Assembly (NCBI GenBank): GCA_902628195.1 | Contig: CACOLY010000001.1 | Location: 62,001 to 126,000 of the forward strand | Reading direction: 5' to 3' | DNA from: an uncultured Pelagibacteraceae bacterium | GTDB taxonomy: Bacteria > Pseudomonadota > Alphaproteobacteria > Pelagibacterales > Pelagibacteraceae | Length of the DNA: 64,000 nucleotides | Part shown: piece by piece, positions 52,593 to 61,214 of the stretch | Numbering within the stretch: position 1 is the stretch's first letter | Layout: every line of letters starts with the position of its first letter | Made by a program: the position numbers and the translations under genes | The notes under the pieces: generated by a model | What the model saw: only the letters and a program-made list of their open reading frames with translations | Databases searched by the model: none | Told to the model about the DNA's origin: nothing

Positions 52593-54896
52593 CTAAATTT
52601 TGCTTTTCAGTTCACTTATACTCATTAATATTTTTTCGGGAGTTGCTGGGGCATCTAAATTTGGTGTTTTTTTGTAGTCTACCACAGATGCTATTGCATC
52701 TTTAATTGCAAAAAAAACACTCATCGCAAGCATTAAAGGAGGTTCTCCAGTAGTTTTTTGTTTATTTACAACATTTTCAACATTAGATCCTTTCTCAAAA
52801 ATCTCTACATTAAACTTATCAGGTGTATCAGTGACTGCGGGTATTTTATATGTGGATGGTGAAAAGGTTTTTAATTTACCAGATTTATCCCAAACTACTT
52901 CTTCCATTGTTAACCAGCCTTGGCCTTGAATAAAACCACCTTCAATTTGACCAAGTTCTAATGCTGGATTAATTGCATTTCCCGCATCATGAACTATATC
53001 GACCCTATCAACTTTATTCTCTCCTGTAAGTGTATCAACTGTAACTTCCGATACTGCAGCACCATAACAAAAATAATAAAATGGTCTTCCATGAAATTTT
53101 TTTTTATCAAAATTAATTTTTGGTGTTGAATAAAATCCTGATGAAGAAAGAGAAATTCTATTTAAGTAAGCTTCTTCTATTATCTTTTTAAAATTAAATA
53201 TTCTATTTCCAAAATAAATATTTTGATTTTTATAAATAGGTTCAATTTTTGAATAAATCTTGTACTTATCTCTTATAAAATTATTTATATTTTTTTTAAT
53301 TTTTCCAGCTGCGTTTAAAGTAGCGGCACCATTTAAATCTGTTGTGGAAGATGCAGCGCTAGCAGATGTATTTGGAACTTTAGAGGTATTTGTTGATGAA
53401 ATTTTCACTTTTTCAAAAGGTAAACCAAACGTATTAGCCACAAGCTGTGCAATTTTAGTATGAGTTCCTTGACCCATTTCTATACCCCCATGATTCAAGT
53501 AAACACTACCATCTGTATAAATATGTACTAACGCCCCAGCTTGATTTAAGTGGATGGTTGTAAAAGAAATACCAAATTTTACAGGTGTTAAAGCTATACC
53601 TTTTTTTTTATAATTATTTTTTAAATTAAAATTTTTAATATCCTCATATCTTTTTTTATAATTTGATTTATCTAATAAATTTTTAAAAATATCATGAATT
53701 ACATTATCATTAATTTTCATCCCATAATGAGTAATGTTTCTCTCTTTTAAACCATAAAAATTATTTTTTCTTACTTCACTAGGATCTTTTTTTAAAAATC
53801 TGGCTATGTTATCGATTATATTTTCTATAGCCATCATACCTTGATTTCCACCAAATCCTCTAAATGCTGTTGAAGATGAAGTATTAGTTTTACAAAGATA
53901 ATTTTTAACTTCTAAATCTGATAAATAATAAGCATTATCTAAATGTAACAAAGCTCTCTCATTAATAGCATAAGATAAATCTGGTGACATTCCGCATCTA
54001 GATGCAAGTTTAAGCTTCAGCCCTTCTATTTTACCATTATCATTAAATCCAACTTCGTATTCAGAATAAAAGTCGTGTCTCTTACCAGTAATTATAATAT
54101 CGTCATCTCTATCCAATCTTAATTTAATTGGTTTACTAGTTTTATGTGATAATAATGCACAAATTGCAGCTGTCATAAAGTTTGTTTCTTTACCACCAAA
54201 TCCACCACCAATTCTTCTTACCATTACTGTAATAGAATTACTTTTTTGTTTTAACATCTTAGCGACAATCTGTTGCGTTTCAGAGGGATGTTGTGTTGAG
54301 CTGTAAATTGTTAAATTATTATCTTCTTGGGGAATGACTAGGCAAACTTGTCCTTCTAAATAAAAATGTTCTTGACTACCGGTATTAAACTTACCTTTTA
54401 ATTTATTTTTTGATTTAATTATTTTGTTTTGAGGATCACCCTTTTTAATAATTCTAGGTTCAAATAGAAGATTATTTTTTTTCAATGCATCCTCTATGGT
54501 AACAATTGGTTTTAATTCCTCATAGGTGATTTTAGCTTTTAAAACAGCTTTTCTTGCTAATTCAGTCGAAATTGCTGCAACAGCAAATAAAGGTTGACCA
54601 AAGTATTCAATTTTTGTTTTTGGAAATATTGGATCTCCATCAAAGACTGGACCAACATCATTTCTTCCTGGAATATCTTTATAAGTGATAATGGATATCA
54701 CTCCTTCACTTTCTTTAACATCTTTTAAATCAATCTTTTTTATTTTTGCATGAGCTTTTTTGCTCCATCCAATAGCTCCATAAAGAGTATTTAATGGCTC
54801 ACTAACATCATCTGTATATTGAGCTAAACCAGTCACATGCTTATTAGCACTATCGTGTGGTATACTTTGCCCTTTTAATAGTTGCTCATTTTTCAT
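52593..54896 (-). CDS. xdhB: Xanthine dehydrogenase, molybdopterin-binding subunit
   Basis: TGLAQYTDDV, RRIGGGFGGKE, GFGGNQGM, HGGIEMGQGTHTK motifs. Confidence 0.96.
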   Translation of the reverse strand: MKNEQLLKGQSIPHDSANKHVTGLAQYTDDVSEPLNTLYGAIGWSKKAHAKIKKIDLKDVKESEGVISIITYKDIPGRNDVGPVFDGDPIFPKTKIEYFGQPLFAVAAISTELARKAVLKAKITYEELKPIVTIEDALKKNNLLFEPRIIKKGDPQNKIIKSKNKLKGKFNTGSQEHFYLEGQVCLVIPQEDNNLTIYSSTQHPSETQQIVAKMLKQKSNSITVMVRRIGGGFGGKETNFMTAAICALLSHKTSKPIKLRLDRDDDIIITGKRHDFYSEYEVGFNDNGKIEGLKLKLASRCGMSPDLSYAINERALLHLDNAYYLSDLEVKNYLCKTNTSSSTAFRGFGGNQGMMAIENIIDNIARFLKKDPSEVRKNNFYGLKERNITHYGMKINDNVIHDIFKNLLDKSNYKKRYEDIKNFNLKNNYKKKGIALTPVKFGISFTTIHLNQAGALVHIYTDGSVYLNHGGIEMGQGTHTKIAQLVANTFGLPFEKVKISSTNTSKVPNTSASAASSTTDLNGAATLNAAGKIKKNINNFIRDKYKIYSKIEPIYKNQNIYFGNRIFNFKKIIEEAYLNRISLSSSGFYSTPKINFDKKKFHGRPFYYFCYGAAVSEVTVDTLTGENKVDRVDIVHDAGNAINPALELGQIEGGFIQGQGWLTMEEVVWDKSGKLKTFSPSTYKIPAVTDTPDKFNVEIFEKGSNVENVVNKQKTTGEPPLMLAMSVFFAIKDAIASVVDYKKTPNLDAPATPEKILMSISELKSKI

Positions 54897-56329
54897 GATT
54901 GTATCCTAATATTTTTTTTCTCTTTAATTTCGTAAAAAGCTTTTAATAATAAATTTTTTGCAACTGTTAATCTGTAATTTCTACTAGCTCGCATGTCGTC
55001 TAATGGAGAAAAATCTTTATCAATAAGGTTAGACGCTCTACTAAATGTATTTTCAGAAAATTCAGAATTTATTAAATCTTTCTCTATTGTTAATGCTCTT
55101 TTTGGTATTTCAGACATACCACCATATGCTATTGAAGCTTTTGTAATTATATTTTTTTTTATAAAAAAACTGAATGACCCACACACGGATGAAATATCGT
55201 CATCAAATCTTTTTGAAATTTTATAAGCTTTAAATATATTTTTTTTATTTAAAGGTATCTTTATTGAATAGATAAATTCACCTTTTTTTAATTTTGTTTT
55301 TCTGTAAGATGTAAAAAATTGATTTAAAGGTAAAGTTTTTTTTGTGTTAATTCCATGAATAACAATTTTAGCATCTAATGATAATAATAGAGGAAGCGTA
55401 TCTCCAATAGGAGAAGCAGTGGCTATATTTCCTGCTATTGTTCCTACATTTCTAATTTGGACTGACCCATATCTTTTAAGAATATTATAAAAATCTAGAA
55501 AATATTTTTTGATAAGATTTTGAAATTCAAAAAGAGATGTTGTTGCTCCAATTTCCACTAAGTTTTTGTTTTTCTTAATAAAATTAAGTTTATTTACAGA
55601 ATTTAACGAAATAATTGTTTTGATATCTTTTCTAAATTTAGTTACTTCAAGAGAAAGATCAGTTCCTCCACTTAAGATTTTTGAATTAGGATATTTTTTT
55701 AATATTTTCCTTAAATTTAAAATCGTTTTTGGAGCAAAGTATTTTTTACCTTGATGATTGATTTCAATATCAATATTTTTAATTTTTTTTAATAATTGAA
55801 TAGTTTTATTTTGATTTTTTTTAAAGTGATCTTGATCTTTTTTATTCTTTAAACTTTTTGCAGCATCAATTATTGGTCTATAACCTGTGCATCTACATAA
55901 ATTTCCAGATAAAGCTTCTTCAATAATTTCATTATTTATTGATTTATAATTTTTTCGCATTGCAAATAACGACATCGTAAAACCTGGGGTACAAAATCCA
56001 CATTGTGATCCATGAAATTTAATTAAAGCTTCCTGAACTATATGAGGCTTATTCTTATAAACTAAATCCTCTATTAAAATTAATTGTTTGCCATTTAAAA
56101 TTGGTAAAAAACTTATGCAAGCATTAATAGATTTATAAATTACTTTATCTTCATTTAATTCACCGAGCACGACTGTACAAGCTCCACAGCCACCTTCAGC
56201 ACAGCCCTCCTTTGTGCCAGTTTTTTTTAGATCATTACGAACATAATTTAAAATTGTTTTATTAGGATCAGGATTTCTTATTTTATAAATTTTATTATTT
56301 AATAAAAATTGGATTGTATCGGAAACCAT
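54893..56329 (-). CDS. xdhA: Xanthine dehydrogenase, small subunit (2Fe-2S and FAD domains)
   Basis: GTKEGCAEGGCGACTVVLG, HGSQCGFCTPGFTMSL, GNLCRCTGYRPI and FAD-domain SGGTDLSLEV, RNVGTIAGNI. Confidence 0.96.
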   Translation of the reverse strand: MVSDTIQFLLNNKIYKIRNPDPNKTILNYVRNDLKKTGTKEGCAEGGCGACTVVLGELNEDKVIYKSINACISFLPILNGKQLILIEDLVYKNKPHIVQEALIKFHGSQCGFCTPGFTMSLFAMRKNYKSINNEIIEEALSGNLCRCTGYRPIIDAAKSLKNKKDQDHFKKNQNKTIQLLKKIKNIDIEINHQGKKYFAPKTILNLRKILKKYPNSKILSGGTDLSLEVTKFRKDIKTIISLNSVNKLNFIKKNKNLVEIGATTSLFEFQNLIKKYFLDFYNILKRYGSVQIRNVGTIAGNIATASPIGDTLPLLLSLDAKIVIHGINTKKTLPLNQFFTSYRKTKLKKGEFIYSIKIPLNKKNIFKAYKISKRFDDDISSVCGSFSFFIKKNIITKASIAYGGMSEIPKRALTIEKDLINSEFSENTFSRASNLIDKDFSPLDDMRASRNYRLTVAKNLLLKAFYEIKEKKNIRIQS

Positions 56330-56679
56330 TAGCTTCCTCTATATGTTGAATAACTCCAAGGGGAAACTAATAATGGAATATGGTAATGCACTTTATTGTC
56401 TGAAATTCCAAATCTTATAACTACATCATCAAGAAATTTTAAATCATTTCTATTTGTTATATTTTTAAAATATTCCCCAACAAAAAATATAAGTTCATAT
56501 TTACCAACCTTTAATTCATCTTTTTCTGCTAAAGGTTCGTCAGAGCGACCATCATTATTCAAAATAACACTTTTAAGCTTCTTTTTATTTTCTCCAGAGA
56601 TAAAATACAAATCTACCTTTATCCCTTTTCCTGGTTTTCCAGAATAAATATCAAGAACATGTGTTGTAAGTTTAGTCAT
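56329..56679 (-). CDS. uraH: 5-hydroxyisourate hydrolase
   Basis: TTHVLDIYSGKPGKGI, DGRSDEPL, YHIPLLVSPWSYSTYRGS C-terminal signature. Confidence 0.96.
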   Translation of the reverse strand: MTKLTTHVLDIYSGKPGKGIKVDLYFISGENKKKLKSVILNNDGRSDEPLAEKDELKVGKYELIFFVGEYFKNITNRNDLKFLDDVVIRFGISDNKVHYHIPLLVSPWSYSTYRGS

Positions 56680-56744
56680 ACAATTAGGTATATACTATAC
56701 AAAAATTTCATAATAAATATATTAAATCTTATAATTGAACACTA

Positions 56745-57239
56745 ATGAAATTAGCTGAAGATATAAATCTATTGCCAAAAAAAGAATTCTTATCAATTTT
56801 TGGAAATATATTTGAAAAGTCAGAATGGATCGCAGATAAAGCTTTTAACCTAAAACCCTTTAAAGACTCAAATGATTTAATTGTAAAAATGATGAATATA
56901 TATGACAAAAGCTCCGATAAAAAAATAATCAATATCTTTAATTTACATCCTAAATTAGCTATTGAAAAAAAACTAACATCCTTTTCATCCAAAGAACAAG
57001 CTGATGCAAAATTAAATTCATGCACAAAAGAGGAATTAATGGAATTTGAGAAGCTTAATTTAGATTATCAAGAAAAATTTGGATTTCCTTTTATTATTGC
57101 TGTAAAGGGTAAAACAAAAATTGAAGTTCTTAAAAATTTTAAAGAAAGAATTAAGAATAATTATATTATTGAATTTGAAGAAGCAAAACTTCAAGTTAAA
57201 AAAATTGCTTCAATTAGATTAGAGGAAATATTAAAATAG
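56745..57239 (+). CDS. uraD: 2-oxo-4-hydroxy-4-carboxy-5-ureidoimidazoline (OHCU) decarboxylase
   Basis: FGNIFEKSEWIADKAF, HPKLA, FSSKEQADAKLNSCT, NLDYQEKFGFPFIIAVKG motifs. Confidence 0.95.
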   Translation: MKLAEDINLLPKKEFLSIFGNIFEKSEWIADKAFNLKPFKDSNDLIVKMMNIYDKSSDKKIINIFNLHPKLAIEKKLTSFSSKEQADAKLNSCTKEELMEFEKLNLDYQEKFGFPFIIAVKGKTKIEVLKNFKERIKNNYIIEFEEAKLQVKKIASIRLEEILK

Positions 57240-57243
57240 AATT

Positions 57244-57543
57244 ATGAAAAAAGGATATTGGATCAGTTTATATTTTAAAATAGATAATCAAGAAAATTTA
57301 AAAAGATATGCAGAAACTGTCACGCCAATAATTAAAAGTTTTGGTGGAAAACCCTTAATAAGAGGTGGTAATTATCAAAACTTTGAGGGTGATAATTTTA
57401 TTAGAACTGTTGTATGGGAATTTCCAACTTATGAAAAAGCTATTGAGTGTCAAAAATCAGAGGCATATCAGGCAGGTTGGGATCTTGCCAAAGACACAAC
57501 AAAGAGACATATGCAGGTAGTTGAAGGATTTAGTACTGAATAG
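57244..57543 (+). CDS. DUF1330 family protein
   Basis: ARGYWI-like start KKGYWISLYFKI, GGKPLIRGGNYQNFEGD, VVWEFPTYEKAIECQKSEAYQ. Confidence 0.92.
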   Translation: MKKGYWISLYFKIDNQENLKRYAETVTPIIKSFGGKPLIRGGNYQNFEGDNFIRTVVWEFPTYEKAIECQKSEAYQAGWDLAKDTTKRHMQVVEGFSTE

Positions 57544-58165
57544 GCTCTGGATCTATACTTCTCCACAAATACCATGTAGCTACTGAGCAATAAGGTGAAA
57601 ACCTTTTTTTTAGTATTTCAACAAATTTTTCAGGGGGTAAATACTTTTTTTTATAATTTTTAGATATTGCCCTTAAAAGACCTATATCCTGAATAGGCCA
57701 AATATTTGGTCTATTGTAAGTAAAAAGTAAAATCATTTCAGCTGACCATCTGCCTATTTGTTTTAAATTTGATAGATATAAAATAGCCTCTTCATCATCC
57801 ATTTTACTAATCAATTTAGGATTGAAAGTATTATTTGAAATTTGTAGTGCTAAATTCTTTATTCCGTTTACTTTTTGTTTACTTAAGCCACACTTTTTTA
57901 AATTAGAATTCTTAATTTTTATGACTACTTTTGAATTAATCTTATTTTTGCACAATAGTCTAAATCTTTTAAAAACTGAATCCGCAGCCACTACACTAAT
58001 TTGTTGGCCAATAATACTTTTACACAATGAATAAAAAATATCTTTTCGAGTTGTTAAAATTTTTTCAGATGGAGATTTATATTTTAAAATCAAATTCTTC
58101 ATTATTTTATCTTTTTTTGAAAGATACAATTTAGCTTTATTCCAATATTTGGGAACTTTAGTCAT
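57530..58165 (-). CDS. DNA-3-methyladenine glycosylase II (AlkA-like, HhH-GPD)
   Basis: SIIGQQISVVAADSVFKRF, LKQIGRWSAEMILLFTYNRPNIWPIQDIGLLRAI HhH-GPD motif. Confidence 0.94.
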   Translation of the reverse strand: MTKVPKYWNKAKLYLSKKDKIMKNLILKYKSPSEKILTTRKDIFYSLCKSIIGQQISVVAADSVFKRFRLLCKNKINSKVVIKIKNSNLKKCGLSKQKVNGIKNLALQISNNTFNPKLISKMDDEEAILYLSNLKQIGRWSAEMILLFTYNRPNIWPIQDIGLLRAISKNYKKKYLPPEKFVEILKKRFSPYCSVATWYLWRSIDPEPIQY

Positions 58166-59042
58166 TGACAGTTTTTGAAGTAATAATATTCTTGTTATAA
58201 ATCTCTCTTCTGAAGATAATCATTGTAGAAACAATTACTAATAATGCCCCTATTAATGTTTTAATTGTTGGGATTTCGTTCCAAATAAAATACCCAAATA
58301 TAATCGCAAATACTAAAGCTAAATATTTTAAAGGAGTAACTAAAGAAACCTCTGAATATTTATATGATTGAGATAACCATAAGTTAGCAACACCACCAAA
58401 AATTCCTATCATTGATAAAATTAGAAAGTCTTTTAAATCTGGCATTATCCATCCCTGTGGAATAGTAAAAAAACTCAGAAGAGTTATTGATAAGGAAAAA
58501 TAAAATGAAATTAACCAAACTGGTTCGGATGTAGACAATTGTCTTATTGTTATAGCAACATAAGAAAGACCTAAACAAAAAATAATTGGAAAAATATAAT
58601 AAATATTTAGATTGGTAATGCCTGGCTCTGTAATTATCAAAATACCAATAAATCCTATAATCACTGCTAACCATCTATATATTCCGACTTTCTCGCTCAA
58701 TAAAAAAATTGAAAAAATCGTAGTGAAAATTGGTGCTGCAAAAGAAATACTTACCACCGTTGCTAGTGGTAAACTTCTTAAAGCAATAAATATAGCAACT
58801 AAGGCTATTAAACCTGAAAAACATCTTAGAAAATGTAAGCCTGCTCTTTTCGTAATATAAAAATCATGTAATCTATTTTTTGGAATAATAAAAAAATAAA
58901 ACACAATTCCAAAAAAGCCCCTAAAAAAAAGCACTTGTCCAATTGGATAATCTACAGACCATTTTACAATCACATCCATTATTGAAAATGCACAAATAGA
59001 CAAAAACATGTACAAAAATCCTAATTGATTTTTACTTAGCAT
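58158..59042 (-). CDS. EamA/DMT superfamily transporter
   Basis: Ten-TM pattern with two EamA repeats; GQVLFFRGFFGIVFYF, LVTPLKYLALVFAIIFGYFIWNE. Confidence 0.9.
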   Translation of the reverse strand: MLSKNQLGFLYMFLSICAFSIMDVIVKWSVDYPIGQVLFFRGFFGIVFYFFIIPKNRLHDFYITKRAGLHFLRCFSGLIALVAIFIALRSLPLATVVSISFAAPIFTTIFSIFLLSEKVGIYRWLAVIIGFIGILIITEPGITNLNIYYIFPIIFCLGLSYVAITIRQLSTSEPVWLISFYFSLSITLLSFFTIPQGWIMPDLKDFLILSMIGIFGGVANLWLSQSYKYSEVSLVTPLKYLALVFAIIFGYFIWNEIPTIKTLIGALLVIVSTMIIFRREIYNKNIITSKTVND

Positions 59043-59077
59043 ATGAATAATTTGTAAATTAATTTAAGTTATAATCA

Positions 59078-59521
59078 ATGGAAATAGCAGTTTTAGCTCT
59101 TGGATGTTTTTGGGGACCTGAAATAAAATTTAGTAAAATTGAAGGTATCATAAAAACAGAAGTTGGATACTGCGGAGGTGAAAATCCAAAAGTAACATAT
59201 AAAGAGGTATGCACTGGTGATACTAATCATGCTGAAGTAGTAAAACTTGATTTTGATGAAAAAATTATAACTTATGAAAAAATTTTAAAAATTTTTTTTC
59301 AAATTCATGATCCTACTACTTTAAATTCTCAAGGGCCAGATTTTGGAACTCAATATAGAAGTGAAATATTTTATTTAAATGATAATCAAAAAAAAATAGC
59401 TGAAAAAATTTTGAAGGATACTAATGAGAGATTATCTGGGAAAGTTGTCACTAAAATTTCATTAATTAAAAATTATTGTCCTGCTGAAGAATATCATCAA
59501 AAATATTTAGAAAAAAGATAA
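59078..59521 (+). CDS. msrA: Peptide-methionine (S)-S-oxide reductase
   Basis: ALGCFWGPEIKF, TEVGYCGG, FGTQYRSEIFY motifs. Confidence 0.97.
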   Translation: MEIAVLALGCFWGPEIKFSKIEGIIKTEVGYCGGENPKVTYKEVCTGDTNHAEVVKLDFDEKIITYEKILKIFFQIHDPTTLNSQGPDFGTQYRSEIFYLNDNQKKIAEKILKDTNERLSGKVVTKISLIKNYCPAEEYHQKYLEKR

Positions 59522-60337
59522 ATGTCATTAGTTGAAACAGAATGGTTAGAAAAAAATTTCAACGATGTAAAAATAATTGATTGTTCCTGGCACATGCCTC
59601 AAACGAAAAGAAATGGATATGAAGAATACATTAAGGAACATATTTCTGGTTCTTTATTTTTTGATCTAGATAAAAATTCCCAAAAAAATACAACCCTTCC
59701 TCATATGCTTACAGATAAGAATAATTGGGAAAAAATAGTTTCTCAAATGGGAATTAACCAATCAGATAAAATTGTAATTTATGATAACTCGGATGTAGTG
59801 AGTTCCTGTCGTTGTTGGTTTAATTTTATTTATTTTGGACATAATCCTAATTTAGTTCATATACTAAATGGAGGTTTGAAGAAGTGGATCAATGAAAATA
59901 GAAATGTTACTATTGATATTCCCAAAGTTAAAATTTCAGATTACAAAAGTAATGAAAAAAAAGAACTAGTTAAAAACAAAATTTCAATTGAAGAAAATAT
60001 TAAATCTCAAAAATTCAAAGTTATTGATGGTAGGAGTAAAGAAAGATTTGAAGGTAAAGTACCTGAGCCCAGAAAAGGTTTGAGAAGTGGATCTATTAAA
60101 AATTCTTTTTGTATTCCTTTTAATCATTGTCTTAACAAAGATAAAACTTTTAAAAATAAAGATGAACTTAAAAATGTATTTAAACCATTCATAAAAGATT
60201 TAAATGAAAAAGATATTGTTTTTTCTTGCGGATCTGGAGTTACTGCGTGTGTTTTGGCACTAGCTTATTCTTTAATAAATGATAAATATCAACCCTGTAT
60301 TTATGATGGCTCCTGGGCTGAATACGGCATAATTTGA
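59522..60337 (+). CDS. sseA: 3-mercaptopyruvate/thiosulfate sulfurtransferase (rhodanese repeats)
   Basis: DCSWHMP, GLRSGSIKNSFCIPF, FSCGSGVTACVLALA (CGSGVT loop), YDGSWAEYG. Confidence 0.95.
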   Translation: MSLVETEWLEKNFNDVKIIDCSWHMPQTKRNGYEEYIKEHISGSLFFDLDKNSQKNTTLPHMLTDKNNWEKIVSQMGINQSDKIVIYDNSDVVSSCRCWFNFIYFGHNPNLVHILNGGLKKWINENRNVTIDIPKVKISDYKSNEKKELVKNKISIEENIKSQKFKVIDGRSKERFEGKVPEPRKGLRSGSIKNSFCIPFNHCLNKDKTFKNKDELKNVFKPFIKDLNEKDIVFSCGSGVTACVLALAYSLINDKYQPCIYDGSWAEYGII

Positions 60338-60344
60338 ATTTAAA

Positions 60345-61214
60345 ATGAAAAGATCAACAAAAACAATTTACATAATTACCACTTTTTTTTTAATAATTGC
60401 GATAGTGATTACTAGTCGAACAATGATTGGGAATCATTTCAAAAAAAAATTTAGTAAACAGCCACCTCCAGGAATAATAGTAACCGAAGTTGTTAATAAA
60501 GAATTTTCAAATAAAATTGAAACTTTTGGTACTGCCATTTCAAATAAATCTAAAAGTTTTAAAATAAAAAAAAGTGATCTTATGGAGGAATTAAAACTTA
60601 AAAGCAATATTAAAAAAGGTGAAGTTCTAATTAAGTTAAAAAGTGGAGATATAATTGCCCCATTCTCAGGTGTTCTAGGTTATACAGGCATTACAGAAGA
60701 TATTTTAGTATCTGATAATATTTTCATTATTACACTCGACGATAACTCTGTTATTTATTCTGACATAAAAATACCTGAAAATTACTCTGCGTTTATAAAA
60801 AAAGGGCTCCCAGTTGAAATTAAAATATCAAGCCACAAAAATAAATTTTTTCAAGGTGAGGTGGATTTTGTTTCAAGTAGAATTAATGCTGATACTAGAA
60901 GTTTATTATCTAGAATAAAAGTAGAAAATAAACAACAAGATTTGATTTCAGGGTCTTTATTAGAGGTAAGCGTTAAATTCAATTTAAGAAACTCTTTAAG
61001 TGTTCCTGACACAAGCGTAATGATAGAAGGTGAAAAATCCTTTGTGTATAAAATAAATGATGAAAATCTTGCCTTAAAAACTGAGGTTAAAACTGGTCTT
61101 AGAGACGATAAAAATATTGAAATAATCTCTGGATTAAACCTACAAGATATTGTTGTTGCTGAAGGTTTAAAAAAAGTGAGACCTAATGGCAAAATAAAAC
61201 CAATTAAAAAATAA
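60345..61214 (+). CDS. RND efflux periplasmic adaptor (MFP/HlyD family)
   Basis: N-terminal anchor, IIAPFSGVLGYTGI lipoyl-like segment; immediately precedes the RND permease. Confidence 0.92.
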   Translation: MKRSTKTIYIITTFFLIIAIVITSRTMIGNHFKKKFSKQPPPGIIVTEVVNKEFSNKIETFGTAISNKSKSFKIKKSDLMEELKLKSNIKKGEVLIKLKSGDIIAPFSGVLGYTGITEDILVSDNIFIITLDDNSVIYSDIKIPENYSAFIKKGLPVEIKISSHKNKFFQGEVDFVSSRINADTRSLLSRIKVENKQQDLISGSLLEVSVKFNLRNSLSVPDTSVMIEGEKSFVYKINDENLALKTEVKTGLRDDKNIEIISGLNLQDIVVAEGLKKVRPNGKIKPIKK

